DNA of 64,000 bases from CAYPHA01 sp964410215 (GTDB taxonomy: Bacteria; Calditrichota; Calditrichia; Calditrichales; CAYPHA01), in the NCBI GenBank assembly GCA_964410215.1, contig CAYPHA010000014.1:1-64000 (forward strand), given 5' to 3'. Below are positions 17,311-27,003 of this stretch, in pieces. The notes under the pieces are model-generated. The model was not told where the DNA came from. It ran no database searches and saw only the letters and a list, made by a program, of their open reading frames with translations. The number at the start of each line of letters is the position of its first letter. Position 1 is the stretch's first letter. The position numbers and the translations under genes were made by a program.

Positions 17311-19353
17311 ATGCGGGCACTTATCCTGATATGGATTCCCTGGTTCGTCTTTGCGCAGATCGGGGATGATATTCCTGCTGATCGGGTTGTCGACTGGCAG
17401 TATGCCGGTTATGGAAACAACACGACTGATATTCCATATGCTAAAAAGACGATTTGTATCGATGATTCAAAGGGGGCTTTGGAAGACTATTCTGATGAGA
17501 TCAACACAGCTATTGCCGCTGCGGACGGTAATATACTGACAGAAATCTATCTACCCGCGCGCACCTATTATCTCGAACATCCTATAAAAATCGACAAAAG
17601 TAATATCATTCTTAGGGGAGCCGGGCCGAACGAAACAAAACTTGTATCCAGAGGTTTTTCGACTGAAAGCGAGCCGCTAATAAAAATATTCGGTAATAAA
17701 ACTCCTTATCCCTCTATTGATGTGCATGATCTGGAAAATCTGGAGAAAGGCAGTCAATATATCACTGTGCATGACCCATCACAGTTTCAACCCGGTTGTT
17801 ATGCCGAAATCTACCAGCCGAACGGTTCCTGGAATAAAAAAGATGATACCTGGGATGACTTTTCGGTTGGACAGATAGTAAAAATTGAATCAATTATTGG
17901 TGATGAATTCGCGATGATGAAATTGAAAGTATCCGAAGAAGATAAAATCCGGCTTCGTTTTTACGACAGCAATTCAACTGAAGCGACTATGATGCGGAGG
18001 ATTTTTCCTATCGTAAATGTCGGGATCGAAGATCTGTATATAAATGGGCTTTCTTATGATTACGAACTTTTCTGGAATGATAAATTTTTCAATATCGATT
18101 ACAATTATGCAGTAGGATGCTGGATTACTAACGTTTATAGTCAAAGAGCCGGACAGGCGCATGTCCGGATAAACCGTTCCTCAGAAATTCTGATCCATGG
18201 CTGTTATTTCAGGGAAGCAGTTCATTATGGTAACGGCGGATATGGATACGGGATTGAAATCAGTAACCACTCAGGCAGGTGTCTGATAGAGAATAATATC
18301 TTCTGGTATTTGAGACATGCTATGCTCGTCCAGTTGGGTGCAAATGGCAATGTTTTTGGATATAACTATTCCGGTGATCCCCATCCGGACGATATCGGTG
18401 ATGCGATCTGTCATGGAAATTATGCTTTTGCCAACCTTTTTGAAGGCAATTATTATGACATGCCCAGGATCGATTATGAACAGGACACCAATGGTCCGAA
18501 TAATACTTTTTTCAGGAATCATAATGCGGATTATAGCTTTGATTCAAAAGGAATGATAGCTGTCAATTGGGTATACAACTTAAATACACCCCATTGGCTG
18601 GACGACATCTGGAATACATTTGTTCGGACATCAACCAATGATTTTTCTTACTATCTTGGAGCAAGGCCTGACTTCATGGCTGATTATCGGTGGCCTTATA
18701 GTCCATGGACGGGTGTGTTGCCTGCCTGGCAGCGGGCAGGCTCTTTGGATGCCAATTGTGTGTCGGTGAAAGACAAACCCAGAATACCGAAAAATTTTAC
18801 CATTAATACGAATAATGGTCATCCCGAACTTACATGGTCCAGAAACTATGAAACGAGTATTCGAGGTTATGAAATCTGGAGAAAAACCAGCTATAATTGG
18901 TCAAGAATAGCCACTACAATTAATACTGTCTATATCGACCGGTCAGCAACGACCGTTTTCGACTATTATGATCTGCATTATAGGATTCGGGCCGCCGATA
19001 GCAGTAATGTCAAATCCAATTTTACAGACACGGAAACTGTAAAAGGTATGCTTCCCAGATTGTATTCAAAAGTCCAGGATAGTGAGGTGGGGCGTCCTAT
19101 GCTGCTGCCCAATTCTCCGAATCCATTCAATCCGGTTACAAATATATTGTTTTTTTTACCTGAGGCCAGTTATGTTGTGCTGAATATTTATAATGTCCGG
19201 GGAGAATTAGTTAGCACGTTGGGAGATGGATTTTTTGAGAGTGGTTATCACCGCGTTCAATTCAATGGTGATCATGTGAGTTCCGGAATATATATTTATA
19301 AGATAACCACCAATAAATTTACTGAAGTAAAGCGTATGCTACTGGTCAAATAA
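17311..19353 (+). CDS. Secreted right-handed beta-helix protein with type IX-like sorting domain
   Basis: ATG 17311 is used because AGGAGG sits 10 bases upstream and a signal peptide starts there (MRALILIWIPWFVFAQ); a longer frame from 17242 lacks both. The 681-residue product starts with a pectate-lyase-3-like segment (ITAAADG-type region, then YLPARTYYLEHPIKI and IILRGAGPN). Asn/Gly-rich beta-helix rungs follow to about residue 450, then a Fn3-like module (ELTWSRNYETSIRGYEIWRK). The end is a clear type A sorting domain: PNSPNPFNPVTNI, then YNVRGELV and SSGIYIYKI. It is probably a surface-attached polysaccharide lyase or hydrolase. No catalytic residues could be assigned. It is convergent with the minus-strand receptor gene downstream. 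Confidence 0.75.
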   Translation: MRALILIWIPWFVFAQIGDDIPADRVVDWQYAGYGNNTTDIPYAKKTICIDDSKGALEDYSDEINTAIAAADGNILTEIYLPARTYYLEHPIKIDKSNIILRGAGPNETKLVSRGFSTESEPLIKIFGNKTPYPSIDVHDLENLEKGSQYITVHDPSQFQPGCYAEIYQPNGSWNKKDDTWDDFSVGQIVKIESIIGDEFAMMKLKVSEEDKIRLRFYDSNSTEATMMRRIFPIVNVGIEDLYINGLSYDYELFWNDKFFNIDYNYAVGCWITNVYSQRAGQAHVRINRSSEILIHGCYFREAVHYGNGGYGYGIEISNHSGRCLIENNIFWYLRHAMLVQLGANGNVFGYNYSGDPHPDDIGDAICHGNYAFANLFEGNYYDMPRIDYEQDTNGPNNTFFRNHNADYSFDSKGMIAVNWVYNLNTPHWLDDIWNTFVRTSTNDFSYYLGARPDFMADYRWPYSPWTGVLPAWQRAGSLDANCVSVKDKPRIPKNFTINTNNGHPELTWSRNYETSIRGYEIWRKTSYNWSRIATTINTVYIDRSATTVFDYYDLHYRIRAADSSNVKSNFTDTETVKGMLPRLYSKVQDSEVGRPMLLPNSPNPFNPVTNILFFLPEASYVVLNIYNVRGELVSTLGDGFFESGYHRVQFNGDHVSSGIYIYKITTNKFTEVKRMLLVK

Positions 19354-19405
19354 TGTCGGATCTTAATGGATCTACTTTCTGAATTAGTTTTTCCTGTCTA
19401 TATCG

Positions 19406-21841
19406 CTAAAATTCCTCACCACCAAAATCATCGCCGCCGCGTTCACTCTGGTTCCGGTCGTTTCGGTCATCCCTGCGATTGATATTCCAGCGCAGGTTGA
19501 GCATGATCTCAGGCGTTTCCCGGTTATAATTACGGTATGTGTAAAAATCAACGCCCCGGGCCGTGTACTCATAATTTGCCGAACCAAATACATCACGAAC
19601 CTGTAAGGTTGCCGAAAGGTTTTTACCGAAGAAATCCTGCCGAAATGCGAGATGCGTATAAAAATAGCCATCCCGGTTGGTTTGTGCCGAAACAGACGCG
19701 CTATTGTAACTGGCATTGAGCTGGAGTTGGGTCGTCTGTCCCAGTTTGAACCGGTTATTGAAACGCAGATTCCAGTTGAAACTTTCACGGGAAAAAGGCT
19801 CGTCAAAAATCTCTCCTTTAATGCGATAATTGTAAAGGTTACCCATCAGGTTCACATTCCACATCTTAAGCGGATCAAAATTGAACATCAGTTCGGTACC
19901 TAAAGCGTAGTCTTTACCCACATTGGCGGTGGTATGCAGCGTAATATTGGTCGTATCGGCATAAATTGAGCGCAGGCGTTCAATCTTGTTGTGCTGAACA
20001 CGGTAATAGGTTTCGACGGAGAACAGGCTTTTACCCAGCGTTGTCTGGTAGCCGGCTTCATAGGAATCGATGTACTCGGGTTTGACGGCCGGGTTACCGA
20101 CACGTACATTGTAGGCATCGTACCAGGTTTCAAACGGTTCCAGGTACCAGCCACGCGGACGATCAATACGACGTGTATAACTGGCCATCACATTATTGCC
20201 GTTGCCGAATTCATAGGATGAATGAACGGAAGGAAAATAATCCCAGCGGTCGATGATATAATTGTCATTCGTTTCCAGTAATTCAATTTTCCTGTCCGTA
20301 TACTCGGCGCGAAAGCCAAACTGGTAGCCCAGCCTGCCCAGCTCGGAGGCGTAAAGCGAATAAAGTGCATATTCGTTTCGCTGATAACTGACATTGTTGC
20401 TGTAAGCATCGAAAAAGTCGTACCGGTTGGTTGCCAGGTTATAACGGTAGTAACCCGTTACTTCCTCAGAATAATCGAGCTCATTCTGATACCCGGCTTC
20501 GAATTTGCTGTTTTCGCTGAAAGGTAAGGTATAATCAACTTTAAACTGGAATTCCTTGTCCGGACCTTCCTCCGTGGTTTTTGTGCCATCGGTGATATCA
20601 AAATTCCGGTCGAAACGTTCTGACCGGCTTTCTTCCAGTCCGTCACCGGATTCGAATTCAGCCTGTGTCCGGATAATATGGCCTTCCGTATTGAATTTAT
20701 GGTCATAATTGATGTACATCTCATACTGGTCGCCGCCTCTTGTGTTGCGCGAACGGCTGGAATAGAAGGTTCTGTCCGGTTCCAGATCGGACCATTCATA
20801 AAAGGATTCTTCAGAAAACCGGTTCCATTCACGGTCACGATAACTCCCTCCGAAAGACATATAATCAGCATCGCTCAGGTCAATGGCCAGTTCACCGCGG
20901 AATCCCATACGGTCACCCTCCCGGTCACTCTCACCATCGGAATTCCTGTAAAAAGACAAACCATTCTGATACGTAATGTTTTCTTCTTCATCGTTGCCGT
21001 AACGTGCTCTCTGGTTGTAGCCCACATCCAGAGTAAGCTGGTAACGTTCGGTTTTGTAATCGCCCATCAACTGCGTGCCGTACTGATTACGGTAACCGCC
21101 ATTAGCTTCAATCAATCCGTGAAATCCGAGATTTTTATTCTTTTTCATGACCAGGTTGATGATACCGGCCGTGCCTTCCGGGTTGAATTTTGCAGAAGGG
21201 TTGGTGATGATTTCAATATTTTTAAGGGAACTTGCTGAAATCTGCTGCAGGATTTCATTACCGTCCAGTATCGTCGGCCTGCCGTCGATCAATACGGTAA
21301 AGTTGCCGCTTCCTCTCAGGCTGACATTGCCGTCGATATCAACTGTTATGGATGGCACATTCTCCAGTATTTCGACAGCAGTTCCGGATGCGGCGGTAAT
21401 CTGTTCATCGACATTGATGACCTTTTTGTCGATTTCATAAGTAATGGGCGAGCGCTCGGCTTCGACCAGAATCTCATCGGTCGTAACGATGTCCGGTTGG
21501 ATGGTGATATTTCCAAGATCAACAATCTCCCGGGACTCATCGAGCACCAGATCCGGTATCGTCTTTGTCGTATAACCGATAAAATGAATTTCCAGGTAAT
21601 ACGTACCAGCACGATTATCACGCAGTTCAAACGAACCGTCATCACCAGTGGTAATACCGTTCACCTGTTTTTGTTTTTCCTTGTCAAATAACAGTACATA
21701 GGCATAGGAAATCGGATGTTTCGTGTCAGTATCGATAATTTTGCCACGAATCTCGTGTCCCTCCCGCAGCGTCGTAACATCGGCATAGCCTGAAATCCAG
21801 AATCCGAGAACAACGAAAATTGACATATATAGTAAGCGCAT
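19406..21841 (-). CDS. TonB-dependent receptor, outer-membrane beta-barrel (OMP_b-brl_3-like) family
   Basis: This minus-strand gene encodes about 811 residues. The start at 21841 (MRLLYMSIF) is preferred over an in-frame start nine codons upstream because it begins the signal peptide directly. A carboxypeptidase-regulatory-like domain (GHEIRGKIIDTDTKHPIS ... YLEIHFIGYTTKTI) is followed by a plug containing GSGNFTVLIDGRPTILDGNE and ITNPSAKFNPEGTAGIIN. That plug is typical of the TonB receptor subgroup with an outer-membrane protein beta-barrel domain 3. The C-terminal tail is Asp/Arg-rich (RRDDRNDRNQSERGGDDF) rather than a standard aromatic terminus. No SusD partner is nearby. The substrate is unknown. 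Confidence 0.85.
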   Translation of the reverse strand: MRLLYMSIFVVLGFWISGYADVTTLREGHEIRGKIIDTDTKHPISYAYVLLFDKEKQKQVNGITTGDDGSFELRDNRAGTYYLEIHFIGYTTKTIPDLVLDESREIVDLGNITIQPDIVTTDEILVEAERSPITYEIDKKVINVDEQITAASGTAVEILENVPSITVDIDGNVSLRGSGNFTVLIDGRPTILDGNEILQQISASSLKNIEIITNPSAKFNPEGTAGIINLVMKKNKNLGFHGLIEANGGYRNQYGTQLMGDYKTERYQLTLDVGYNQRARYGNDEEENITYQNGLSFYRNSDGESDREGDRMGFRGELAIDLSDADYMSFGGSYRDREWNRFSEESFYEWSDLEPDRTFYSSRSRNTRGGDQYEMYINYDHKFNTEGHIIRTQAEFESGDGLEESRSERFDRNFDITDGTKTTEEGPDKEFQFKVDYTLPFSENSKFEAGYQNELDYSEEVTGYYRYNLATNRYDFFDAYSNNVSYQRNEYALYSLYASELGRLGYQFGFRAEYTDRKIELLETNDNYIIDRWDYFPSVHSSYEFGNGNNVMASYTRRIDRPRGWYLEPFETWYDAYNVRVGNPAVKPEYIDSYEAGYQTTLGKSLFSVETYYRVQHNKIERLRSIYADTTNITLHTTANVGKDYALGTELMFNFDPLKMWNVNLMGNLYNYRIKGEIFDEPFSRESFNWNLRFNNRFKLGQTTQLQLNASYNSASVSAQTNRDGYFYTHLAFRQDFFGKNLSATLQVRDVFGSANYEYTARGVDFYTYRNYNRETPEIMLNLRWNINRRDDRNDRNQSERGGDDFGGEEF

Positions 21842-22152
21842 ATCTACTCTTTCTTTTTTTGCTGTCACAGAACTAAAAATTTGTGCAAATTATTCGCATG
21901 TCGATTGTTTATTTTAAAAATAAGCGATAATTCTGTTCAAAATCTGTAGTCCACCGCAAGCAAAAAAACAAATGAATATAAAGGTGTCGAAAACTTCACG
22001 TCTTTTCCGGGTTGAACGTTTTAGAATTTTATGTATGACCGCATTTTCAATTGCTTTTGATTGCAGAATTGATTAAAAATAGACTAAACCCGCTTTATAT
22101 AAATCAATTTTTAACATATAGTAAATAGTACGGCCAATTCGGGGAGGAACAC
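21842..22152. promoter_or_regulatory. Divergent intergenic region (about 310 bp)
   Basis: This AT-rich spacer separates the minus-strand receptor from the plus-strand SnoaL/sulfatase genes and must hold promoters for both. GGGGAGGA at 22141-22148 is the ribosome-binding site of the SnoaL-like gene. I could not assign -35/-10 boxes or an operator with confidence, and no small ORF with coding character was seen. Confidence 0.45.
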
Positions 22153-22668
22153 ATGTTCATACGTTTTTCGACTTCTAAATGCATTCTATGCCTGTTTCTT
22201 TTGCCAATGTTTTTTCCGGTTCTTCGAGCCCAAAACACGTCTCTCTCACAAGAAGAAAAAAATAAAGCTCTTGTTCAGCGCCTGTTTACAGAAGGGTATA
22301 ACCAGCGGAACCTGAATATGCTGAGTGATGTGGTCGCCGTTGATTATATTGAGCAATTAAATGGCATCGAGTCGAAAGGTGTTATTTCCGTTATCAAGAC
22401 CATTAAGTGGTTGGAAGAAGTCGCCCCGGATTTCCTGATAACCGAGCAGGATATACTCTGTGTGGATGGCAAAGTCGTATTACGCTGGAGATATGAAGGC
22501 ATGGATACACGGTATAATAAACAGGTAAGGCTGGATGGGATCTATATTGCACAAATTGTTGATGGAAAAATTGCCAGGGGGTGGCAGGTTTTTGATAATT
22601 ATCAGCGTTTTTCACAGCTCGGTTATCTGATAACCGCACCAGCTGATTCCGTGACGGGCAACGAATAG
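22153..22668 (+). CDS. Secreted SnoaL-like (ester cyclase type) protein
   Basis: This 171-residue protein has a signal peptide (about residues 1-26, ending VLRAQ) and a single NTF2/SnoaL-like alpha+beta cone: helix ALVQRLFTEGYNQRN, then DVVAVDYIEQ, DILCVDGKVVLRWRYEGMD and VRLDGIYIAQIVDGKIARGWQVFD. SnoaL-like proteins are small hydrolases, cyclases or ligand-binding proteins; no catalytic assignment is possible. A strong GGGGAGGA site precedes the ATG. The sulfatase gene starts 20 bases after its stop, so the two are probably co-transcribed. Confidence 0.75.
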   Translation: MFIRFSTSKCILCLFLLPMFFPVLRAQNTSLSQEEKNKALVQRLFTEGYNQRNLNMLSDVVAVDYIEQLNGIESKGVISVIKTIKWLEEVAPDFLITEQDILCVDGKVVLRWRYEGMDTRYNKQVRLDGIYIAQIVDGKIARGWQVFDNYQRFSQLGYLITAPADSVTGNE

Positions 22669-22688
22669 TAAAAGGAGCAGATCATCTA

Positions 22689-24272
22689 ATGGATGTAAAC
22701 AAACAAAACCGCCGGCAGTTCATAAAAGTAATAGGCTCGGGCTTAGCTGCAATGACGATTCCCGAAATGATTACTTCGTGCGGTACCTCAAAAAAACGGC
22801 CTAATATTCTTTTTATCATGTCGGACGACCATACAGCTCAGGCCTGGGGTATCTATGGCGGAATTCTGAAAGATTATGTAAAAAACGAACATATTAAAAG
22901 ACTGGCTGCCGAAGGATGTGTTCTTGACAACTGCTTCTGCACGAATTCTATCTGTGTTCCGAGCCGGGCCTCGATCATGACGGGACAGTTCAGTCATAAA
23001 AACGGTGTTTACACACTCAGTGACGCCCTCGACCCTGAAGCTATGAATGTGGCTAAACTGTTGCAGGGGAATGGTTATCAAACGGCTCTCGTAGGGAAAT
23101 GGCACCTGAAAAAACAGCCATCCGGTTTCGACTATTTCAGTGTGCTCCCAGGGCAGGGGCGCTATCATAACCCGATCCTTAAAACGGCGGAAAACTGGGA
23201 AGACGGCTGGAAAGGCGGGGCAGAGGTGGAAGGTTTCTCCAGTGATGTCATCGCCGATCAGACAATCGACTGGCTGGAACAGCGCGATCCGTCTCAGCCA
23301 TTCATGGCCATGTGCCACTTCAAAGCCACACACGAACCTTTTGATTATCCCGAACGCTTCAAGGACCTTTACAAGGACGTCGATTTGCCCGAACCGGAAT
23401 CGCTGTTTGATTTCGGACCGGAAACCACGGGACGGACCTTTACCGGTCAGAAGCTGGAAATAATGGCCGGACGCTGGGAGCAGGCGACAAAGGATCCGGA
23501 CAATTTCTGGACATCCTATCCGGGCCTGCCGTATCCTCTGGAAGGATTGGAGAAAGAAGAAAAAAGAAAAAAGATTTACCAGAAGTTCGTCAAGGATTTT
23601 CTGCGCTGTGGAGCAGCCATCGATGATAATATCGGTAAACTGCTCAATTACATCGATAAGGAAGGATTGACGGATGATACCGTCGTTATCTATACGGCGG
23701 ACCAGGGCTATTTTCTGGGAGAATACGGATTTTTCGATAAACGGCTGATCTATGAAGAATCGCTGCGAATGCCCTTTGTCATCCGTTACCCGCGGGAGAT
23801 TCCTGCCGGCTCGCGGACAGATGATATCATTATGAATGTCGATTTTCCATCACTTTTTGCCGATTATGCAAAGGTTGCAGCCCTGGCGACCATGCAGGGC
23901 CGAAGCTTCCGTGAGAATGTGAAAGGTAACACGCCCGCCGACTGGCGCACTGCCGCTTACTACCGGTACTGGACGCACGAAAACAAGCGTCCGGCCCATT
24001 TTGGTATACGGAACGACCGCTATAAACTGGCTTTCTTTTATGGCCATCCACTGGACCGGAACGGAAACAGAAAAGAAGCAAAAGAACCGGCATGGGAGTT
24101 CTATGATCTGAAGACAGATCCCAGAGAGGTACGAAATGCTTATAATGATCCGGAGTATGCCGATATCATCACTGAAATGAAAAAGGAACTGTTGCATCAG
24201 CGTGAAAAGTATGGCGATACAGATGCCGATTCCCCGGACATGCAGACTATTCTAAAGAACCACTGGGACTGA
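22689..24272 (+). CDS. Tat-exported cysteine-type sulfatase
   Basis: This 527-residue arylsulfatase-family enzyme hydrolyses sulfate esters, probably on glycans. The N-terminus has a Tat motif (NRRQFIK) and a possible lipobox (ITSC), so it would be folded in the cytoplasm, exported and lipid-anchored. The metal-binding block NILFIMSDDH is followed by the formylglycine motif CVPSR with Cys89 as the modified residue, then GKWHLKK and VVIYTADQGYFLGEYG near the C-terminal metal site. A formylglycine-generating enzyme or anaerobic sulfatase maturase is required but not found in the window. It lies in an operon with the SnoaL-like gene and a second sulfatase 30 bases downstream. Confidence 0.9.
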   Translation: MDVNKQNRRQFIKVIGSGLAAMTIPEMITSCGTSKKRPNILFIMSDDHTAQAWGIYGGILKDYVKNEHIKRLAAEGCVLDNCFCTNSICVPSRASIMTGQFSHKNGVYTLSDALDPEAMNVAKLLQGNGYQTALVGKWHLKKQPSGFDYFSVLPGQGRYHNPILKTAENWEDGWKGGAEVEGFSSDVIADQTIDWLEQRDPSQPFMAMCHFKATHEPFDYPERFKDLYKDVDLPEPESLFDFGPETTGRTFTGQKLEIMAGRWEQATKDPDNFWTSYPGLPYPLEGLEKEEKRKKIYQKFVKDFLRCGAAIDDNIGKLLNYIDKEGLTDDTVVIYTADQGYFLGEYGFFDKRLIYEESLRMPFVIRYPREIPAGSRTDDIIMNVDFPSLFADYAKVAALATMQGRSFRENVKGNTPADWRTAAYYRYWTHENKRPAHFGIRNDRYKLAFFYGHPLDRNGNRKEAKEPAWEFYDLKTDPREVRNAYNDPEYADIITEMKKELLHQREKYGDTDADSPDMQTILKNHWD

Positions 24273-24302
24273 AATCCATCTCATCAGACAGGGATTTTTG
24301 AA

Positions 24303-25703
24303 ATGATTATTAAAATTGTATTCTTCGTCCTGTTTAGCACGGCTGTAACGTTATTTGCCCGGAAACCAAATGTTGTATTCCTCCTCGTCGATGACCTGGG
24401 CTGGAAAGATATGGGCTGTTACGGGAGTAACTATTACGAAACACCATCGATTGATCAGCTGGCCAAAGAAGGCACCCGCTTTACCGCAGCCTATTCCGCC
24501 CATCCCGTTTGCGGACCCAGCCGGGCTGCTCTGCTGACGGGTAAATTCCCAATCTCAACAGGAAATACCGGTGTCGTCGGCGACCTGCCCCTTGAAGAGG
24601 AAAATATGGCAGAGGTTTTCAAGGCAAATGGCTATACAACCTATTTTACCGGCAAGTGGCATTTGGGCATGACGGAAGGACGAAATCCGGGAAACCAGGG
24701 TTTTGATTATGTCGTCGGTGTGAACCATGCCGGTCAGCCGGGATCGTATTTCTATCCCTATAAGGATATCGGGCAGGACTGGATTGGTTCCAAACGGCGG
24801 ATCATTCCGGAGCGGGATGTACTGGGGCTGGAAGACGGGGAGCCGGGCGAATATCTGACCGACCGGTTGACCGACGAAGCATTGAATTTTATCGATAAGC
24901 ACAAAGATGAACCCTTTTTCCTCTATTTTTCTTATTATGCCGTCCACACGCCCCTTCAGGGAAAAGAAGAATATATCAGGAAATATGAACCAAAGGGTAA
25001 CGAACTTTTTACGCGTGATGTATTGCGACATGTAGATGGTCGCGGATGGTCCCGAATTCGCCAGTCTAATCCGGTGTATGCGGCCAATGTCCAGAGCCTG
25101 GATGACAGCATAGGGCGGATCATGCAGAAACTTAAAGAACTGGGGCTGGATGAAAATACGATTATCGTGTTTACATCAGATAACGGCGGTGTATCCACTA
25201 CCAGGGGCGGGATGACGCAGACACCGACGTCGAATCTGCCCTTGCGTTTTGGAAAAGGCTGGATGTATGAAGGGGGTATCCGTGTTCCGGCCATTATCAA
25301 ATTTCCGGGTAAGATCAAAGCCGGACAAACTTCGGACCGGGTCATCTGCGGATATGATTTTTACCCGACTGCGCTCGCCCTTGCCGGATTGCCGCTTCTG
25401 CCGGAACAGCACACCGCCGGTCTGTCTATTTTTGATGCCGGTAACAAAGATGCCTTCCACAGCAGGTCTATGTACTGGTACTATCCCATGAAGCACGGTT
25501 CCGGTCATGATCCTTCGGCCGCCATCCGCAAAAGAGATTATAAATTAATTCTCGAACTCGAATCAGGACAGACCCGCTTATTCAACATACAGGAAGATAT
25601 TGCTGAGGAAAAAGATCTTAGCGCTGTGAAACCAGCCCTGTCTGATTCCCTGCAAAAAGATCTGCAATCCTTTCTTGAGGCGCACAAACCTGAAAAAGAA
25701 TAA
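24303..25703 (+). CDS. Secreted cysteine-type sulfatase
   Basis: This 466-residue sulfatase has a Sec-type signal peptide (MIIKIVFFVLFSTAVTLFA), unlike its Tat-exported neighbour. Conserved blocks are NVVFLLVDDLGWKDMG (metal-binding Asp pair), the CGPSR formylglycine motif with Cys70, GKWHLG, and FTSDNGG near residue 295. The pattern is of N-acetylgalactosamine-6- or similar glycan sulfatases, but the exact sulfation position cannot be inferred. Two sulfatases with different export routes in tandem suggest stepwise desulfation of one polysaccharide. Confidence 0.9.
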   Translation: MIIKIVFFVLFSTAVTLFARKPNVVFLLVDDLGWKDMGCYGSNYYETPSIDQLAKEGTRFTAAYSAHPVCGPSRAALLTGKFPISTGNTGVVGDLPLEEENMAEVFKANGYTTYFTGKWHLGMTEGRNPGNQGFDYVVGVNHAGQPGSYFYPYKDIGQDWIGSKRRIIPERDVLGLEDGEPGEYLTDRLTDEALNFIDKHKDEPFFLYFSYYAVHTPLQGKEEYIRKYEPKGNELFTRDVLRHVDGRGWSRIRQSNPVYAANVQSLDDSIGRIMQKLKELGLDENTIIVFTSDNGGVSTTRGGMTQTPTSNLPLRFGKGWMYEGGIRVPAIIKFPGKIKAGQTSDRVICGYDFYPTALALAGLPLLPEQHTAGLSIFDAGNKDAFHSRSMYWYYPMKHGSGHDPSAAIRKRDYKLILELESGQTRLFNIQEDIAEEKDLSAVKPALSDSLQKDLQSFLEAHKPEKE

Positions 25704-25763
25704 GTCCGTTCTTTTTTGTGCAGATCAAACAAATATCCGGGCTGCCTGTTATGTCTGTGTTGA

Positions 25764-26777
25764 TTATCTCCTGACGGAATGAAAGCTTACCAGCTTTTGC
25801 TGTTCTTCATCCCATAGATCCAGAAAGGGGTATTTCAGACTCTTCAGGAAGGTAACCGGTTTGATCTGCTGAAAGATTTCGATATTATTCTGGCATTCTT
25901 CAAGATAATAATTTGGGACTTTCGGACGTAAATGATGGATATGATGAAAGCCGATATTGCCGGTAAACCATTGTAATATTTTTGGCAGTTTGTAAAAGGA
26001 ACTTCCTTCCAGTGCTGACTTCATGAGGTCCCAGTCTTTGCCACGGGACCAGTAAGCCGGTTCAAACTGATGCTGAACGTAAAACAACCACACCCCGGCA
26101 ATTCCTGCAATCAGAATGACCGGTACCTGGATCATCAGATATGTTTTAAAGCCGATTGTGAATCCCAGGATCAGGATGATGAGAAGAAGACTGATATTCG
26201 TAAGCAAAACGCTGCGTTTTTCCTTCTTACCGGCATTCTTCTCCGGGAATCGCATGGAAATCAGGAATAAATAAGCCGGGCCTAGTCCAAAGGTGATTAA
26301 CGGATTGCGGTATAGACGGTAAGCCGCCCGCCTCAAAAATGGGGATGTCCTGTATTCTTCAACAGTCATCGTCCAGACATCGCCGGCGCCCCTGCGGTCC
26401 AGATTCCCTGAACTCGCATGATGCAGATTGTGGGACCGCCGCCAGGCATCAAAAGGGGTAAAGGTCAGAATACCCGTGATATACCCTAAGATCGTATTGG
26501 CCCGTCGTGATTTGAAAAAGGAACCGTGACAACAGTCATGGAAAAAAATGAAAATGCGCAGCAGAAACAGGGCGGCTACCAGGGATAAAAGTAAAACACT
26601 CCAGTAGGGATATTGGTTGTGAACCATATAAACCATTGCGGACCATAATAAAAAGTAGGGGAGCAGGGTATTAATTATCTGCCAGACGGCTTTCCTGTGA
26701 TTTGATGTTGTATAAGCCGTGATTTTTCTGGCCCAATTATTTGATTTTATGTCGGGATTATTTGTATGTATACTCAT
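25764..26777 (-). CDS. Membrane fatty acid desaturase
   Basis: This 337-residue integral membrane di-iron desaturase introduces a double bond into an acyl chain of lipids. Histidine boxes are HDCCH (near residue 85), HNLHH (near 120) and HHIHH (near 285), with a further QHQFE motif. Four hydrophobic segments flank the boxes. The start at 26777 (MSIHTNNPD) is the first Met before the conserved region. It lies downstream of a minus-strand receptor but 226 bases away, so it probably has its own promoter. Regiospecificity is unknown; the box spacing resembles omega-6/DesA-type enzymes. Confidence 0.9.
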   Translation of the reverse strand: MSIHTNNPDIKSNNWARKITAYTTSNHRKAVWQIINTLLPYFLLWSAMVYMVHNQYPYWSVLLLSLVAALFLLRIFIFFHDCCHGSFFKSRRANTILGYITGILTFTPFDAWRRSHNLHHASSGNLDRRGAGDVWTMTVEEYRTSPFLRRAAYRLYRNPLITFGLGPAYLFLISMRFPEKNAGKKEKRSVLLTNISLLLIILILGFTIGFKTYLMIQVPVILIAGIAGVWLFYVQHQFEPAYWSRGKDWDLMKSALEGSSFYKLPKILQWFTGNIGFHHIHHLRPKVPNYYLEECQNNIEIFQQIKPVTFLKSLKYPFLDLWDEEQQKLVSFHSVRR

Positions 26778-27003
26778 TTGTCTGAAATACTCCTTATACG
26801 TTTTCTAATGTGTTATTGAGAGGGTGCGAAATTACCCCCGCCATATTAGTAACATTAGTATAACGATAAATAAATCTGTATTTTCCCGTATGATTGTAAA
26901 ACTTAGGTAAAACCATCAATATAGATGATCTGCGCAATATCAGTGACCATTGATGAAAATCGAATGGACTCCGATACGCATGAAGCGGAAGGAGGTACGG
27001 GTT

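Noticed and set aside
26947..26967. Stem CCATTGAT/ATC-AATGG with GAAA loop between the desaturase and receptor genes
   Set aside because: It has a bulge, no T-run on either strand, and lies far enough from both stops that a terminator role is not supported.
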